Source: Fodinibius salipaludis
Lineage (GTDB): Bacteria > Bacteroidota > Rhodothermia > Balneolales > Balneolaceae
Assembly: GCF_002287075.1 (NCBI RefSeq)
Contig: NZ_NSKE01000006.1
Span: 1 to 64,000 of the forward strand
Direction: 5' to 3'
DNA length: 64,000 bases
In this document: piece after piece, positions 5,562 through 14,695 of the stretch
Numbering within the stretch: the stretch's first letter is position 1
Layout: the number at the start of each line of letters is the position of its first letter
Notes under the pieces: model-generated
Database searches by the model: none
What the model saw: only the letters and a program-made list of their open reading frames with translations
Told to the model about the DNA's origin: nothing
Program-made: the position numbers and the translations under genes

Positions 5562-7088
5562 ATGGGAAAAATAATTTTTGTCCTATCATTAATCCTTTTC
5601 ATTAATTTCTCAGCAAAAGGTCAGAAGACGTCAACATATTATTGCCCTCCTTGCAATTGCCAAGCCCATGAAACTAACGAACATTTTAAAGAGAGCGGTG
5701 CTTGCCCCTATTGTGGAATGAGCTTAATACAAGCTCACAATTCAACTGATCCATCTATATCGTATCAAGAGCTATTAGAATACGAAGGCAAATATGAATA
5801 CGTCTCTGGATCAACATTAAAAATCATGGCATCGTCAATGGATACTACGCTATATGCGGTTATAGACAAGGCTAAATATCCGTTGTATCATGTAAAAGAT
5901 GATAGCTTCACTAATATTGATGATACTCCAGTTATTTTTCAGAGAAACGATCAGGACATTATCAATGGCTATACGGTTAATGGACAGTTGTTTGAACTGA
6001 TTACCACCGATATTGAAAAATTGGTGATGTATCCTCGTAAAGAGTTGTTTAATCATCCTGAGGACTACACCTATCAAATTCCCAAAAGAACGAACGATGG
6101 CTTGGAAGTCAGGAATATCAACAATGCTTTTGAAAAGCCCGGACTTATCAAAAAAATGGTTAAGCAAACTATTAAAGGCAAATATCCCGATGTTCACAGT
6201 ATCTTAATTTACAAAGATAACACGTTGGTACTTGAAGAATATTTTTATGGATATGACATAAACACTCAACATCAACTGCGTTCAGCAACAAAGGTATTCA
6301 TCGGATCACTTGTAGGCTTGGCAATAGAAGCAGGTGCGATCGGTAGCGAGCAGGATCAACTCTTGCCTTATTTTAAGGATGAATACAAGAGCTTTGATCA
6401 TATGGGCAAGCAAAAAAAGAGCATTACCATTCAGGACTTTTTAACCTATCGTCATGGCCTGGATTGTGAAAACAACAATCCGGAGAGTGAGGGAAATGAG
6501 CAGCAAATGATGGAAAGTGCCGACTGGGTAAAATACACACTCGATCTTCCAGTAGTTCATCAGCCAGGAGAAGTATCATCTTATTGCACGGGAGCAGCAT
6601 TAACCTTGGGACGGCTTGTTGAGCTTGCAACAGACAAACCCCTGGAAGAGTTTGCTGATGAACATCTCTTTAAGCCTATGGATATTACAAACTACGACTG
6701 GCGGTTTGACCCTGACTCTTCAAGCCGGCAAACGTTTAGTCAAATGTACCTTCAACCCAGAGACCTTGTTAAGCTCGCAACGATGTATATGAATGGTGGA
6801 AAATGGCAAGGTAAGCAAATTCTTCCTGAAAACTGGGCACGGAAAACATTTGAAGTATATACATCCGAATTTGGCTACTTATGGGAACACAAATATTTTG
6901 TTATAGATGGGAAACAATACAATTCCTACATGGCATCGGGTAATGGAGGTCAAAAAATAAATATTTGGCCCGACTACAATATGATCACAGTTTTTACTGG
7001 TGGAAGTTATAATTCATATGAACTGTATGGGAAAAGCACTCCACCAAATTATATGATCCCCAAGTATATATTACCGGCACTTGATTAA
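5562..7088 (+). CDS. Serine hydrolase (beta-lactamase class C/PBP-like) with an N-terminal Cys-rich domain (508 aa)
   Basis: A signal peptide (residues 1-20, ...AKGQ) leads to a short Cys-rich segment, YYCPPCNC ... GACPYCGMSLI (about residues 25-58). This resembles the heavy-metal-binding ribbon seen on copper-handling proteins (CPMHP...CPKCGM). A small beta-rich linker domain follows, then a beta-lactamase/PBP4-type domain from about residue 175: SxxK in RSATKVF, a Tyr motif in SSYCTGAAL, and a GNGGQ loop near the C-terminus replacing the third motif. Such enzymes are usually periplasmic esterases, amidases or DD-peptidases; I cannot tell which. It follows attC-like site 4, so it should be cassette 5, but no closing attC is visible after it. 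The metal-ribbon fusion is unusual. Confidence 0.8.
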   Translation: MGKIIFVLSLILFINFSAKGQKTSTYYCPPCNCQAHETNEHFKESGACPYCGMSLIQAHNSTDPSISYQELLEYEGKYEYVSGSTLKIMASSMDTTLYAVIDKAKYPLYHVKDDSFTNIDDTPVIFQRNDQDIINGYTVNGQLFELITTDIEKLVMYPRKELFNHPEDYTYQIPKRTNDGLEVRNINNAFEKPGLIKKMVKQTIKGKYPDVHSILIYKDNTLVLEEYFYGYDINTQHQLRSATKVFIGSLVGLAIEAGAIGSEQDQLLPYFKDEYKSFDHMGKQKKSITIQDFLTYRHGLDCENNNPESEGNEQQMMESADWVKYTLDLPVVHQPGEVSSYCTGAALTLGRLVELATDKPLEEFADEHLFKPMDITNYDWRFDPDSSSRQTFSQMYLQPRDLVKLATMYMNGGKWQGKQILPENWARKTFEVYTSEFGYLWEHKYFVIDGKQYNSYMASGNGGQKINIWPDYNMITVFTGGSYNSYELYGKSTPPNYMIPKYILPALD

Positions 7089-7239
7089 GCTGGTGTTATA
7101 ATGTTGGGAATCTTACATCATTAACTTTATATCTCCTACTTGTCAATAGAACACTTTCTGATTCAAATAATCCGATGTAAACTAATGAATTAACTCTGTT
7201 ACCTTATATTCTTTTTAGATTCCTATATAGCTATTTCAT

Positions 7240-7710
7240 TTAACTAAGATCTGAAAGTGTTTTTTGAATTGCTTTGAAATTGGGCAACTCACTGGAATCA
7301 TCTAATATTTCTTGAAATCTTATGGTCCCCTGCTTGTCAACAACAAAAGATGCTCGTTTGGAAACACCCTTCATACCATAATAATCATCGTATAATGCAT
7401 TATACTTTGTTGATACTTGTTTATTAAAATCACTCAGGAGCGTAAAATTTAAGTTTTCACTTTTTTTGAATTCTCGCAGGCAGAAGAAACTATCCACGCT
7501 TATTCCAATTATTTTTGCATCAAGAGAATTGTACAATTTCATATTATCCCTTGCGGTACAAAGTTCGTTGGTACAGGTGTTGGAAAATGCAAGGGGAAAA
7601 AATAGTACCACTACGTTTACTTTCTCCTCAAAATCGGAAAGCGTTACCTCTTCCCCTTCTGTATCTTGCAAAGTGAAATCCGGAGCCTTAGAACCTATTT
7701 CCATAGTCAT
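7240..7710 (-). CDS. Peroxiredoxin, AhpC/TSA family (AhpE/PrxQ-like, 156 aa)
   Basis: Reduces hydroperoxides with a thiol. The thioredoxin-like fold is evident from GSKAPDFTLQDTEGEEV and VVLFFPLAFSNTCTNELC; Cys46 in that stretch is the peroxidatic Cys. The usual PxxxTxxC signature is P-L-A-F-S-N-T-C here, so Ser replaces the conserved Thr. Cys51 lies five residues on, as in PrxQ/AhpE-type enzymes. Length is normal. It is the last gene of a minus-strand run; the stop faces the cassette region, and the start codon lies 6 bases after the stop of the upstream membrane protein gene, suggesting co-transcription. Confidence 0.9.
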   Translation of the reverse strand: MTMEIGSKAPDFTLQDTEGEEVTLSDFEEKVNVVVLFFPLAFSNTCTNELCTARDNMKLYNSLDAKIIGISVDSFFCLREFKKSENLNFTLLSDFNKQVSTKYNALYDDYYGMKGVSKRASFVVDKQGTIRFQEILDDSSELPNFKAIQKTLSDLS

Positions 7711-7716
7711 AATAGA

Positions 7717-8343
7717 TTATGTAGTATTTGCAGCTACTTGTGTTTCCGTCTGTTCATATCCAAAAATACTAATTATCATGGCAGCACCTACCAATAATTT
7801 CCATATCCATTGGTAGGAACCCTGAACTTCTGAAATGCTCCAAAAGAGGATATAAGAAATAAGAAATATAATTACTCCAGCAAGAATAAATGCGTATTTA
7901 GGGCGACGGTACGTATAAATGGAGTACATTAAGAATGCTACCGTAATAGCTCCTCCCTGGTAAATTATTAACAACCATGTCTTAATCGCATATGTGTCTT
8001 GTACCAGTAAATAAGAAATAACTATTAAAAGAGGCAGAGCCGTATAAATCATTGGGAATTGTGCAAAAACCGGTTTCGATTCCCGTATAAAAATAGCCAA
8101 CGAGCTAAGAACGAACGCAAGGCTTGTGATATGTCCCCATTCAACAATAAATTCAGAAGCAACAGTTACATTGGGATCTGCCATCAGGTGATTCAAAAGA
8201 ACGGAAAACTGCATAACGGTAAAGATCATGGATGCGACAGTTAGCCCAAGAAACTTAAGGCGGCCCCTTTTATTTGTCAGAGCAAAAAATTTAGCGGCAA
8301 CATATCCACTGATAATCAATAGTAATACTGTTGCCCAGACCAT
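7717..8343 (-). CDS. Polytopic membrane protein of unknown function (208 aa)
   Basis: About six or seven hydrophobic helices fill the whole length (for example VWATVLLLIISGYVAAKFF, LGLTVASMIFTVMQFSVLL and FILAGVIIFLISYILFWSI), with few charged residues between them and a short polar C-terminus (TETQVAANTT). I do not recognise the family or see catalytic residues. The gene is packed between the peroxiredoxin gene (6 bases) and the DinB-like gene (5 bases), so it belongs to the same minus-strand operon as nuoI. Confidence 0.75.
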   Translation of the reverse strand: MVWATVLLLIISGYVAAKFFALTNKRGRLKFLGLTVASMIFTVMQFSVLLNHLMADPNVTVASEFIVEWGHITSLAFVLSSLAIFIRESKPVFAQFPMIYTALPLLIVISYLLVQDTYAIKTWLLIIYQGGAITVAFLMYSIYTYRRPKYAFILAGVIIFLISYILFWSISEVQGSYQWIWKLLVGAAMIISIFGYEQTETQVAANTT

Positions 8344-8348
8344 AAATG

Positions 8349-8924
8349 TTAGTTACCAGTCTTGTTTTCGGTGGGATGTTGATCATTGCGTTGTGAGCGA
8401 CGTTGTTCAAGGTCTCGCTGCTGCTTTTTTTCCTGGTTATAAATACGTACCTGATCAGCGATATCCTTTAAAATCCCTCTTTCAAAGCGAATCATTTCTT
8501 GCATTAAGTCGAACAGCAATAACTGATTATCATCTCGGTAAACAACGGTCTCCCAATCAATTAAAGAAATATTTTTAATTGAATTCACAAGTCCAGCTCT
8601 ATGTTTGGCTATTTTTTTAAGGATCTTATGTACATTCTTTAATTTTTCTTCATCTTTCTCAAAATCTTCTTTGAAATGGGTAAAGTTATCGAGGTGAGTA
8701 GGACGAGGATTATCAATGGCCTCTTCCATGATCGGTCGATAATAGGAAGTTTGGGCGTGATCGATAAACAACAACATTTCTGCTATTGAACGTCCGTCTG
8801 GAGGAGTTTTAGAGTAAGGCACATCATCAATCACATATTGCATAGCCTCTGCCTCATCCTGCAGATATGAGGCATCGTCAATCAAACGGTCAAGTTCATC
8901 CTGTGAGATTTCCCGGTCAGTCAT
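8349..8924 (-). CDS. DinB-like four-helix protein, hypothetical (191 aa)
   Basis: Helical throughout. The segment SIAEMLLFIDHAQTSYYRPIM resembles the first helices of DinB/YfiT-type four-helix bundles, and a conserved-looking His lies in LFIDHAQ; the full three-His metal set is not obvious. The C-terminus (QEKKQQRDLEQRRSQRNDQ) is very polar and probably disordered. No signal peptide or membrane segment. The family assignment is by pattern only. The start lies 7 bases from the nuoI stop, so the gene probably shares its transcript. Confidence 0.55.
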   Translation of the reverse strand: MTDREISQDELDRLIDDASYLQDEAEAMQYVIDDVPYSKTPPDGRSIAEMLLFIDHAQTSYYRPIMEEAIDNPRPTHLDNFTHFKEDFEKDEEKLKNVHKILKKIAKHRAGLVNSIKNISLIDWETVVYRDDNQLLLFDLMQEMIRFERGILKDIADQVRIYNQEKKQQRDLEQRRSQRNDQHPTENKTGN

Positions 8925-8931
8925 GATTTGA

Positions 8932-9630
8932 TTATCTCACCCATTCAGATTCGGGCTCCACATTGTCATTATGACGTTGTTGTTCAAGCATTTCCACAAG
9001 TGAAAGCCCGGAATGGAATTCTTCATCTCTGTCACGAACAGAATGAATGTTATTTTCTTCCTGAAAATCCCAGAACTGACCAAATTGACGATTTTTGTAT
9101 TCCCGCAAAAATTCCAAACGGTCCTGAAGATCTTCTTTGGGAACCAGTAATCGTTCTTTATCGTAAATAGCCTCTTCCCTGGATTCAAAGACAATATCAT
9201 AATCCTTACTCATGACGATCGCCTCTTCCGGACATACCTCCTCACAATATCCACAGTAGATGCAGCGCAACATATTGATTTCGAAAAAATCGGGATAGCG
9301 TTCTTTGGGATCATCTGAATCTTCATTGGCCTGCATACTGATGGCCAACGGCGGACAAGCACGTGCACACAATCCGCAGGCAACACAACGCTCTTTGCCA
9401 TTATCCTCAACCAATACTGGGCGTCCACGAAATATAGACGGAGGGTCCCATTTTTCTTCGGGATACTGCAAAGTTATTTTAGGTTGGAACATCTGCTTAA
9501 GCGAATACCATAACGCTTTAAATATTTCGGGCAGATACAAATTTTCCAGAAAAGAAAAAGAGCGCTCTTGATCAAACTGTTCATTAAGCGCGTTAGCTCT
9601 GGGTTGCTCTAAATTTTTGGGTGTTGGCAT
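8932..9630 (-). CDS. nuoI: NADH-quinone oxidoreductase subunit I (NuoI-like, 2x[4Fe-4S], 232 aa)
   Basis: This is the peripheral-arm subunit of complex I that carries clusters N6a and N6b and passes electrons toward quinone. Two classic ferredoxin motifs are visible: [12 protein letters not shown] and [12 protein letters not shown], each followed by the Pro seen in 2x[4Fe-4S] proteins. The N-terminal helix region [16 protein letters not shown] and the FRGRPVL segment fit NuoI. At 232 residues it is longer than typical NuoI (about 160-180), the extra length being a charged C-terminal tail after about residue 150. None of the neighbouring genes is another nuo gene, so the subunit is encoded away from any visible complex I operon. 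Confidence 0.85.
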   Translation of the reverse strand: MPTPKNLEQPRANALNEQFDQERSFSFLENLYLPEIFKALWYSLKQMFQPKITLQYPEEKWDPPSIFRGRPVLVEDNGKERCVACGLCARACPPLAISMQANEDSDDPKERYPDFFEINMLRCIYCGYCEEVCPEEAIVMSKDYDIVFESREEAIYDKERLLVPKEDLQDRLEFLREYKNRQFGQFWDFQEENNIHSVRDRDEEFHSGLSLVEMLEQQRHNDNVEPESEWVR

Positions 9631-9717
9631 GAGTATGCAATTAAAATTGGTTGTTGCTCAACGTAACATCGCTGGAAAAATAACTGATTCAACGATTCAC
9701 GTCAAAAGGAATATCAA

Positions 9718-11025
9718 TTATTTCTGAACAAATCTCATAGTTATGGGAACGCCGGTAAATTCAAACTCTTGTCTGATTTTATTTTCAATAAAACGTCGAT
9801 AACTGGCCGGTAGCTCCTCTGGCTTATTCATAAAAAACTTAAAGACCGGAGGATTCGATTTAACCTGGGTGCCATATTTTATTTTTAGCTTAACTCCACG
9901 CCGAACCGGTAATGATTTTTCTTTTAATATGCGTTCGATAAAATCGTTTAAATCTGATGTTTTTATCGTCTTTTTTCGTTCTTGCAATACCTTATCGGCA
10001 ATATCAATCACCCTGTGGATTCGCTTTCTGTTCAGGGCCGAAATAGATACAATGGGAATATATTTCATCATCGGCACGCGACTATAAACATATTCTTCGA
10101 ACTCCTTGTGGACATTGGTATCTTTCTCGGGTACCAGATCCCATTTATTGAGTACTATTACAATGCCCTTGTTATATTTTGCAGCGTCCCGCAAAATACG
10201 CTTATCCTGCTCTTCAAACCCACGCATAGCATCGAGCATTATTAAGGCAACATCGCACTCTTTAAGGGCTCTGTCAGTTCTAACGGTACTATAGAACTCT
10301 ACATTCTCCTTAACCTTGGCTTTCTTTCGAAGCCCCGCGGTATCAACGAGAATATATTCTTTTTCATTATAAATAAGTTTACTGTTGATAGAATCACGGG
10401 TTGTTCCGGGGATGTCGGTCACAATACAGCGTTCATCATCCAGCAGTGCATTAATGAAGCTACTTTTACCCACATTGGGGCGCCCTACCACCGTTAATTT
10501 GGGGATGGATGTTTCGGGTTCATCCTTTTCCTTGGGCAGTAATTTCACAACTTCATCGAGCAAGTCCCCTGTCCCCCGGCCACTTAATGCCGATATGGGA
10601 TACAATTCTTCAAAGCCCAGGGAGTAGAATTCTGTGGCGTTCAGTTCGCGTTCCTCATTATCAGCTTTATTCGCTACCAATAATACGGGTTTTTCTTCCT
10701 GCCTAAGCAGTTGTGCAACCGATTGATCGAGGCTCGTAATTCCGGCCTCAGTATCAACGACAAATAGGATAACATCAGACTCTTCAATAGCAATATGAAT
10801 CTGCTCCCGGATACCCTGAATCATCACGTCCGTTTCATTCGGCAGGTATCCGCCAGTATCAATAACATTAAAATCACGGCCATTCCAGAACGATTCACCG
10901 TAATGTCGGTCACGTGTAACACCGTATTGATCATCAACAATAGCTTTACGACTGCCGATAAGTCGATTAAAGATAGTAGATTTGCCTACATTAGGCCGCC
11001 CTACGATAGAAACTACAGGGAGCAT
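9718..11025 (-). CDS. der: Ribosome-associated GTPase Der (EngA), 435 aa
   Basis: Essential GTPase for 50S subunit assembly. Two tandem G domains are visible: GRPNVGKSTIF with DTGG and NKAD, then GRPNVGKSSF with DTAGLRKK and NKWD. A C-terminal KH-like domain ends in GVPITMRFVQK. Length and order match the family. The start at 11025 gives MLPVVSIVGRPNVGK, the normal N-terminus. It is divergent from the small plus-strand gene at 11109, with about 80 bases between them for two promoters. Confidence 0.97.
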   Translation of the reverse strand: MLPVVSIVGRPNVGKSTIFNRLIGSRKAIVDDQYGVTRDRHYGESFWNGRDFNVIDTGGYLPNETDVMIQGIREQIHIAIEESDVILFVVDTEAGITSLDQSVAQLLRQEEKPVLLVANKADNEERELNATEFYSLGFEELYPISALSGRGTGDLLDEVVKLLPKEKDEPETSIPKLTVVGRPNVGKSSFINALLDDERCIVTDIPGTTRDSINSKLIYNEKEYILVDTAGLRKKAKVKENVEFYSTVRTDRALKECDVALIMLDAMRGFEEQDKRILRDAAKYNKGIVIVLNKWDLVPEKDTNVHKEFEEYVYSRVPMMKYIPIVSISALNRKRIHRVIDIADKVLQERKKTIKTSDLNDFIERILKEKSLPVRRGVKLKIKYGTQVKSNPPVFKFFMNKPEELPASYRRFIENKIRQEFEFTGVPITMRFVQK

Positions 11026-11108
11026 GTGGTATTTATTATTTATATTTTACTTTCAATGATAAGCCACAAAAATAACGAATTTAACTGTCAAAGTAGAGTA
11101 TAAACTCA

Positions 11109-11348
11109 ATGCTTGAAACCTTTTATAATAGCTTCGGATTTATCGGTTCTATCACAGTCGCATTTATTATTTTTATCGCTTTTATTTTCTGGATGGCCGG
11201 CATAGCTGGTCTTTCTCAGCTACCGGAATCGCGCAACAAGAATATAAAACTGGTCTGTTCTATATTTTTTCCTCCCTACCCTATCGTCTGGCTTTTTGTT
11301 GATATGTATCGACAGAGCCACCTTATGAAGGAAACTGATATTAAGTAG
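11109..11348 (+). CDS. Small membrane protein (79 aa)
   Basis: Two hydrophobic helices (about residues 12-35 and 48-62, with FFPPYPIVWLFVD in the second) separated by a short polar loop. This resembles small inner-membrane proteins of unknown role. The stop is 2 bases from the next ATG (11351), so it is likely translationally coupled to the hydroxyacid oxidase gene. No family recognised. Confidence 0.6.
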   Translation: MLETFYNSFGFIGSITVAFIIFIAFIFWMAGIAGLSQLPESRNKNIKLVCSIFFPPYPIVWLFVDMYRQSHLMKETDIK

Positions 11349-11350
11349 GT

Positions 11351-12622
11351 ATGGCTTCCGGAAAACTCTTTTCTCGACAACGGCAAACGGATATTTTTTT
11401 AGGTAGCCTTCGAGGTAAGAGTCGAACAATTTCCACTTCTTTCGATAAACTTCGCGATGCGGCTAAAAAGCGGATGTCGAAAGAGGCCTTTGCTTATGTT
11501 GCCGGATCAGCGGGAGGTGAAGCTACCAAAATCTCCAACCGGTCCGATTTTAATAAGTGGAAAATAACGCCGAGCATGCTTAACGATGTTTCGGAATGTA
11601 ATACCGATATCTCGCTATTTGGGAATCACTATCCTGTCCCCTTTTTATTAGCACCAATTGGCGTGTTAGATATGGCTCACCCGGATGCGGACTTGGCTGT
11701 AGCCAAAGCTTCTGCCGGTGAAGGGGTGCCTTTTATATTTTCCAGCCAGGCTTCGGTTGATATGGAAACCTGCAGCTCGGTAATGGGCGATTCCCCCCGT
11801 TGGTTTCAGTTATACTGGAGCACATCCAACGACCTCGTAGAGAGTTTTGTGCAGCGTGCAGAATCCTGCGGATGCGAAGCCATTGTGCTTACTCTTGATA
11901 CAACCATGCTTGGATGGCGTCCTCGCGATCTGGATCTCGATTACCTTCCTTTTTTACGCGGACGGGGAATCGCACAATATACAAGCGATCCAATTTTTCG
12001 GGAATTAATGAAAACTTCGCTTGGAGATGCTGACGAGCCGCCCAAACTCACCTGGAGCTCGATTAAGGCCCTTATCAAAATGGCAAAGAATTATCCCGGC
12101 GGATTTTGGAGTAACTTATTTTCTGAAGAGCCCCGAAGAGCCGTTAAAACTTTTATTGAGTGTTATTCACGTCCCTCTTTAACGTGGGATGATCTCTCTT
12201 TTTTACGGTCACTTACCGATTTACCAATCCTTTTAAAAGGTATTTTGAGTCCCGAGGATGCGCGCAAGGCTGTTGAAAGGAATATGAACGGGATTATTGT
12301 ATCAAACCATGGTGGACGACAGGTTGATGGCGCTGTTAGTGCTATTGAAGCATTGCCGAAAATTGCTGCTGAAGTGAATGGAGAAATCCCCATATTAATG
12401 GACAGTGGTATTAGATCCGGCAGTCATATGTTTAAAGCCATCGCTTTAGGGGCTGATGCGGTATTGCTGGGACGTCCTTATACCTATGCTCTTGCCATTG
12501 CCGGTGAACAAGGAGTAAATGAGATTATCCAAAACTACCGTGCAGATTTTGAATTAACGATGGCATTATCGGGATGTATATCGGTTGATGAGATCAACAC
12601 TGATCGATTACAATCGGCCTGA
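11351..12622 (+). CDS. FMN-dependent alpha-hydroxy-acid oxidase, lactate 2-monooxygenase-like (423 aa)
   Basis: Oxidises a 2-hydroxy acid such as lactate using FMN. The TIM-barrel signature is present: APIGVLDMAHPDAD, FIFSSQAS, the catalytic His in SNHGGRQVDGA, and the C-terminal FMN phosphate loop GSHMFKAIALGADAVLLGR. The internal segment LGWRPRDLDLDYLPFLRG followed by IAQYTSDPIF is characteristic of the lactate 2-monooxygenase branch (product acetate and CO2) rather than L-lactate dehydrogenase LldD. The reaction is therefore inferred from branch motifs and not certain. The first about 30 residues form an N-terminal extension. Confidence 0.85.
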   Translation: MASGKLFSRQRQTDIFLGSLRGKSRTISTSFDKLRDAAKKRMSKEAFAYVAGSAGGEATKISNRSDFNKWKITPSMLNDVSECNTDISLFGNHYPVPFLLAPIGVLDMAHPDADLAVAKASAGEGVPFIFSSQASVDMETCSSVMGDSPRWFQLYWSTSNDLVESFVQRAESCGCEAIVLTLDTTMLGWRPRDLDLDYLPFLRGRGIAQYTSDPIFRELMKTSLGDADEPPKLTWSSIKALIKMAKNYPGGFWSNLFSEEPRRAVKTFIECYSRPSLTWDDLSFLRSLTDLPILLKGILSPEDARKAVERNMNGIIVSNHGGRQVDGAVSAIEALPKIAAEVNGEIPILMDSGIRSGSHMFKAIALGADAVLLGRPYTYALAIAGEQGVNEIIQNYRADFELTMALSGCISVDEINTDRLQSA

Positions 12623-12719
12623 CATTCAATTCGAATTCATCTTTTTATTTTTACCCTCACAAAGATATATTCCATGCTTTAACAGGGGCATCCAGAATTA
12701 TTTTTAACGTACCGTATTT

Positions 12720-13358
12720 ATGCTTAACGAACCGTCATTTGTACCACAAAAAGTTGGCTGGATCGAAGTTATATGTGGGGGGATGTTCAGTGGTAAAACC
12801 GAAGAGCTGATCAGACGTGCCAAACGTGCCCATATTGCTAACCAAAAAGTGGTGGTGGTAAAACCAAAGGTTGATGACCGCTACGATGAAGAAGATGTGG
12901 TCTCGCACAATCAAAATGTATTACCGGGTTTGGTAGTCGATACAGCTGATCAAATCATACTGCTTACCGGAGAAGCTGAAGTTGTCTGTATTGATGAAGC
13001 CCAATTTTTTGACAAGCAATTGATGAATGTAGCTAACACTTTGGCAAATGATGGCAAAAGAGTGATTGTAGCTGGTCTTGATATGGATTTTGAAGGACAA
13101 CCCTTTGAGCCTATGCCCCAGATGCTGGCCATTGCAGAATATGTTACCAAACTCCATGCTGTTTGTGCCGAAAGCGGAACGATGGCTCATTACTCTCAAC
13201 GGGTCGTGGAAAGTAAAGATCGGGTACTCGTCGGTGAAACAGATGCTTATGAACCCCGCGCAAGACATTGTTATCGCCCTCCTGTTGATAAACGAAGAGG
13301 AAAGCCAATACAACCAATCCAGAAACAAGATAATATGAAAGAACAAAACGAATCATGA
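12720..13358 (+). CDS. tdk: Thymidine kinase (212 aa)
   Basis: Phosphorylates thymidine to dTMP in the salvage pathway. The P-loop GGMFSGKTEELIRR, the DEAQFFD Walker-B-like segment and GLDMDFEGQPFEP are all TK1-type. The zinc lasso near the C-terminus is reduced: the first CxxC reads CAES with only one Cys, and the second pair reads RARHCY with one Cys. The zinc site is therefore probably lost or altered, as in some TK1 relatives. The C-terminal tail is polar. The stop overlaps the next start by 4 bases (ATGA), coupling it to the nucleoside transporter gene. Confidence 0.95.
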   Translation: MLNEPSFVPQKVGWIEVICGGMFSGKTEELIRRAKRAHIANQKVVVVKPKVDDRYDEEDVVSHNQNVLPGLVVDTADQIILLTGEAEVVCIDEAQFFDKQLMNVANTLANDGKRVIVAGLDMDFEGQPFEPMPQMLAIAEYVTKLHAVCAESGTMAHYSQRVVESKDRVLVGETDAYEPRARHCYRPPVDKRRGKPIQPIQKQDNMKEQNES

Positions 13359-14689
13359 TTGACATATTTCGTGGTATGATCGGAATGGCGGTTATTATCG
13401 GCATTTCAATATTATTTAGTAAGAACAGAAAACATATTGATTGGCGCTTGGTTGGTACCGGCCTGGGGATACAGTTTGTTTTGGCTGTATTTATTTTAAA
13501 AGGTCGGCAAATGCAAGAATATTGGGCACCGTTAGGGTGGCCAAAAGATTTCTTTAGCTGGGTGTCTTCCTTTTTTGTAATCGTGTTAGACTTTACAACC
13601 GAAGGGGCTGAATTTATTTTTGGTGATTTGGCAAAAAGTCCCGGCATGGAAGGAAGCATGGGTAACTTTTTTGCCTTCCAGGTATTGCCGACTATCATCT
13701 TTTTTGCTTCACTTACTGCAATATTATACCACTATGGCATTCTGCAACGTATTGTAAAATACATGGCTAAAGGAATGCAGAAAGTGATGGGGACTTCAGG
13801 AGCTGAATCATTAGCAGTTATTTCAAATATCTTTGTGGGTCAAACCGAATCTCCCTTGGTAATTGAGCCTTATATTAAAAAGCTGACCAAATCCGAGCTG
13901 TTGGCTGTAATGACCGGCGGCATGGCCACTATTGCGGGTGGTGTTATGGCTGCATATGTGCAAATGTTAGGCAATTCCTATGCCCAGGCACATGATGTGG
14001 CATTGGATGTGGGTCGCTTAATGTTTGCCGAACAATTGTTGGGAGCAAGCTTGATGGCCGCCCCCGCTGCCCTTGTTATTGCCAAGATTATGTATCCCGA
14101 AGTAGATGAGCCGGTAACCAAAGGAGAAGTTAATATGAGTGTAGAAAAAACAGATGCTAATGGTATCGATGCTGCCGCCAGCGGGGCCGCTACAGGCCTT
14201 AAGTTAGCCGGAAATGTTGGAGCTATGTTACTGGCTTTTATCGCGTTATTGGCTATGGGTAATTATTTCTTGGAAAGCCTCGGTAGTTTTACTGGTATTA
14301 ATGCAATGATTACAGACGGCAAGTTGACCATCGAAAGGGTCCTTGGTTGGATTATTGCTCCCATTGCATTTGTTGTGGGGGTTCCCTGGGAAGATGCTAT
14401 TAATATGGGATCTTTACTGGGGACAAAAGTGGTTTTAAATGAATTTGTCGCTTACCTGCAACTGTCAGATATGGTGAGTGCCTCCGAAATTAGTGATAAA
14501 ACTATTAGAATGGCTACCTTTGCCCTGTGTGGATTTGCTAACTTTTCATCCATAGCTATTCAAATTGGAGGAATAGGTGGACTTGCTCCGAGTAGAAAAT
14601 CTGAGTTGGCTGAGTTTGGTTTGAAAGCCGTATTGGCCGGTACCCTCGCGAATCTAATGACGGCTACAATTGCCGGAATGTTATTCTAA
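13355..14689 (+). CDS. nupC: Concentrative nucleoside transporter, NupC/CNT family (444 aa)
   Basis: Imports nucleosides with Na+ or H+ across the inner membrane. Multiple helices are present, with the CNT core motifs VGQTESPLVIEPYIKKL, a TGGMATIAGGVMAAY re-entrant segment and, near the end, LCGFANFSSIAIQIGG. Length is normal for the family (about 400-440). It overlaps tdk by 4 bases, so uptake and phosphorylation of thymidine are made from one transcript. The downstream lipoprotein gene starts 6 bases after the stop. Confidence 0.93.
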   Translation: MIDIFRGMIGMAVIIGISILFSKNRKHIDWRLVGTGLGIQFVLAVFILKGRQMQEYWAPLGWPKDFFSWVSSFFVIVLDFTTEGAEFIFGDLAKSPGMEGSMGNFFAFQVLPTIIFFASLTAILYHYGILQRIVKYMAKGMQKVMGTSGAESLAVISNIFVGQTESPLVIEPYIKKLTKSELLAVMTGGMATIAGGVMAAYVQMLGNSYAQAHDVALDVGRLMFAEQLLGASLMAAPAALVIAKIMYPEVDEPVTKGEVNMSVEKTDANGIDAAASGAATGLKLAGNVGAMLLAFIALLAMGNYFLESLGSFTGINAMITDGKLTIERVLGWIIAPIAFVVGVPWEDAINMGSLLGTKVVLNEFVAYLQLSDMVSASEISDKTIRMATFALCGFANFSSIAIQIGGIGGLAPSRKSELAEFGLKAVLAGTLANLMTATIAGMLF

Positions 14690-14695
14690 CTGATT

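Noticed and set aside
7089-7239. A fifth attC site closing the serine hydrolase cassette
   Set aside because: The expected GTATAAC core and GCGC/GGACGTGC arms are not present by eye; at most a degraded site could remain.
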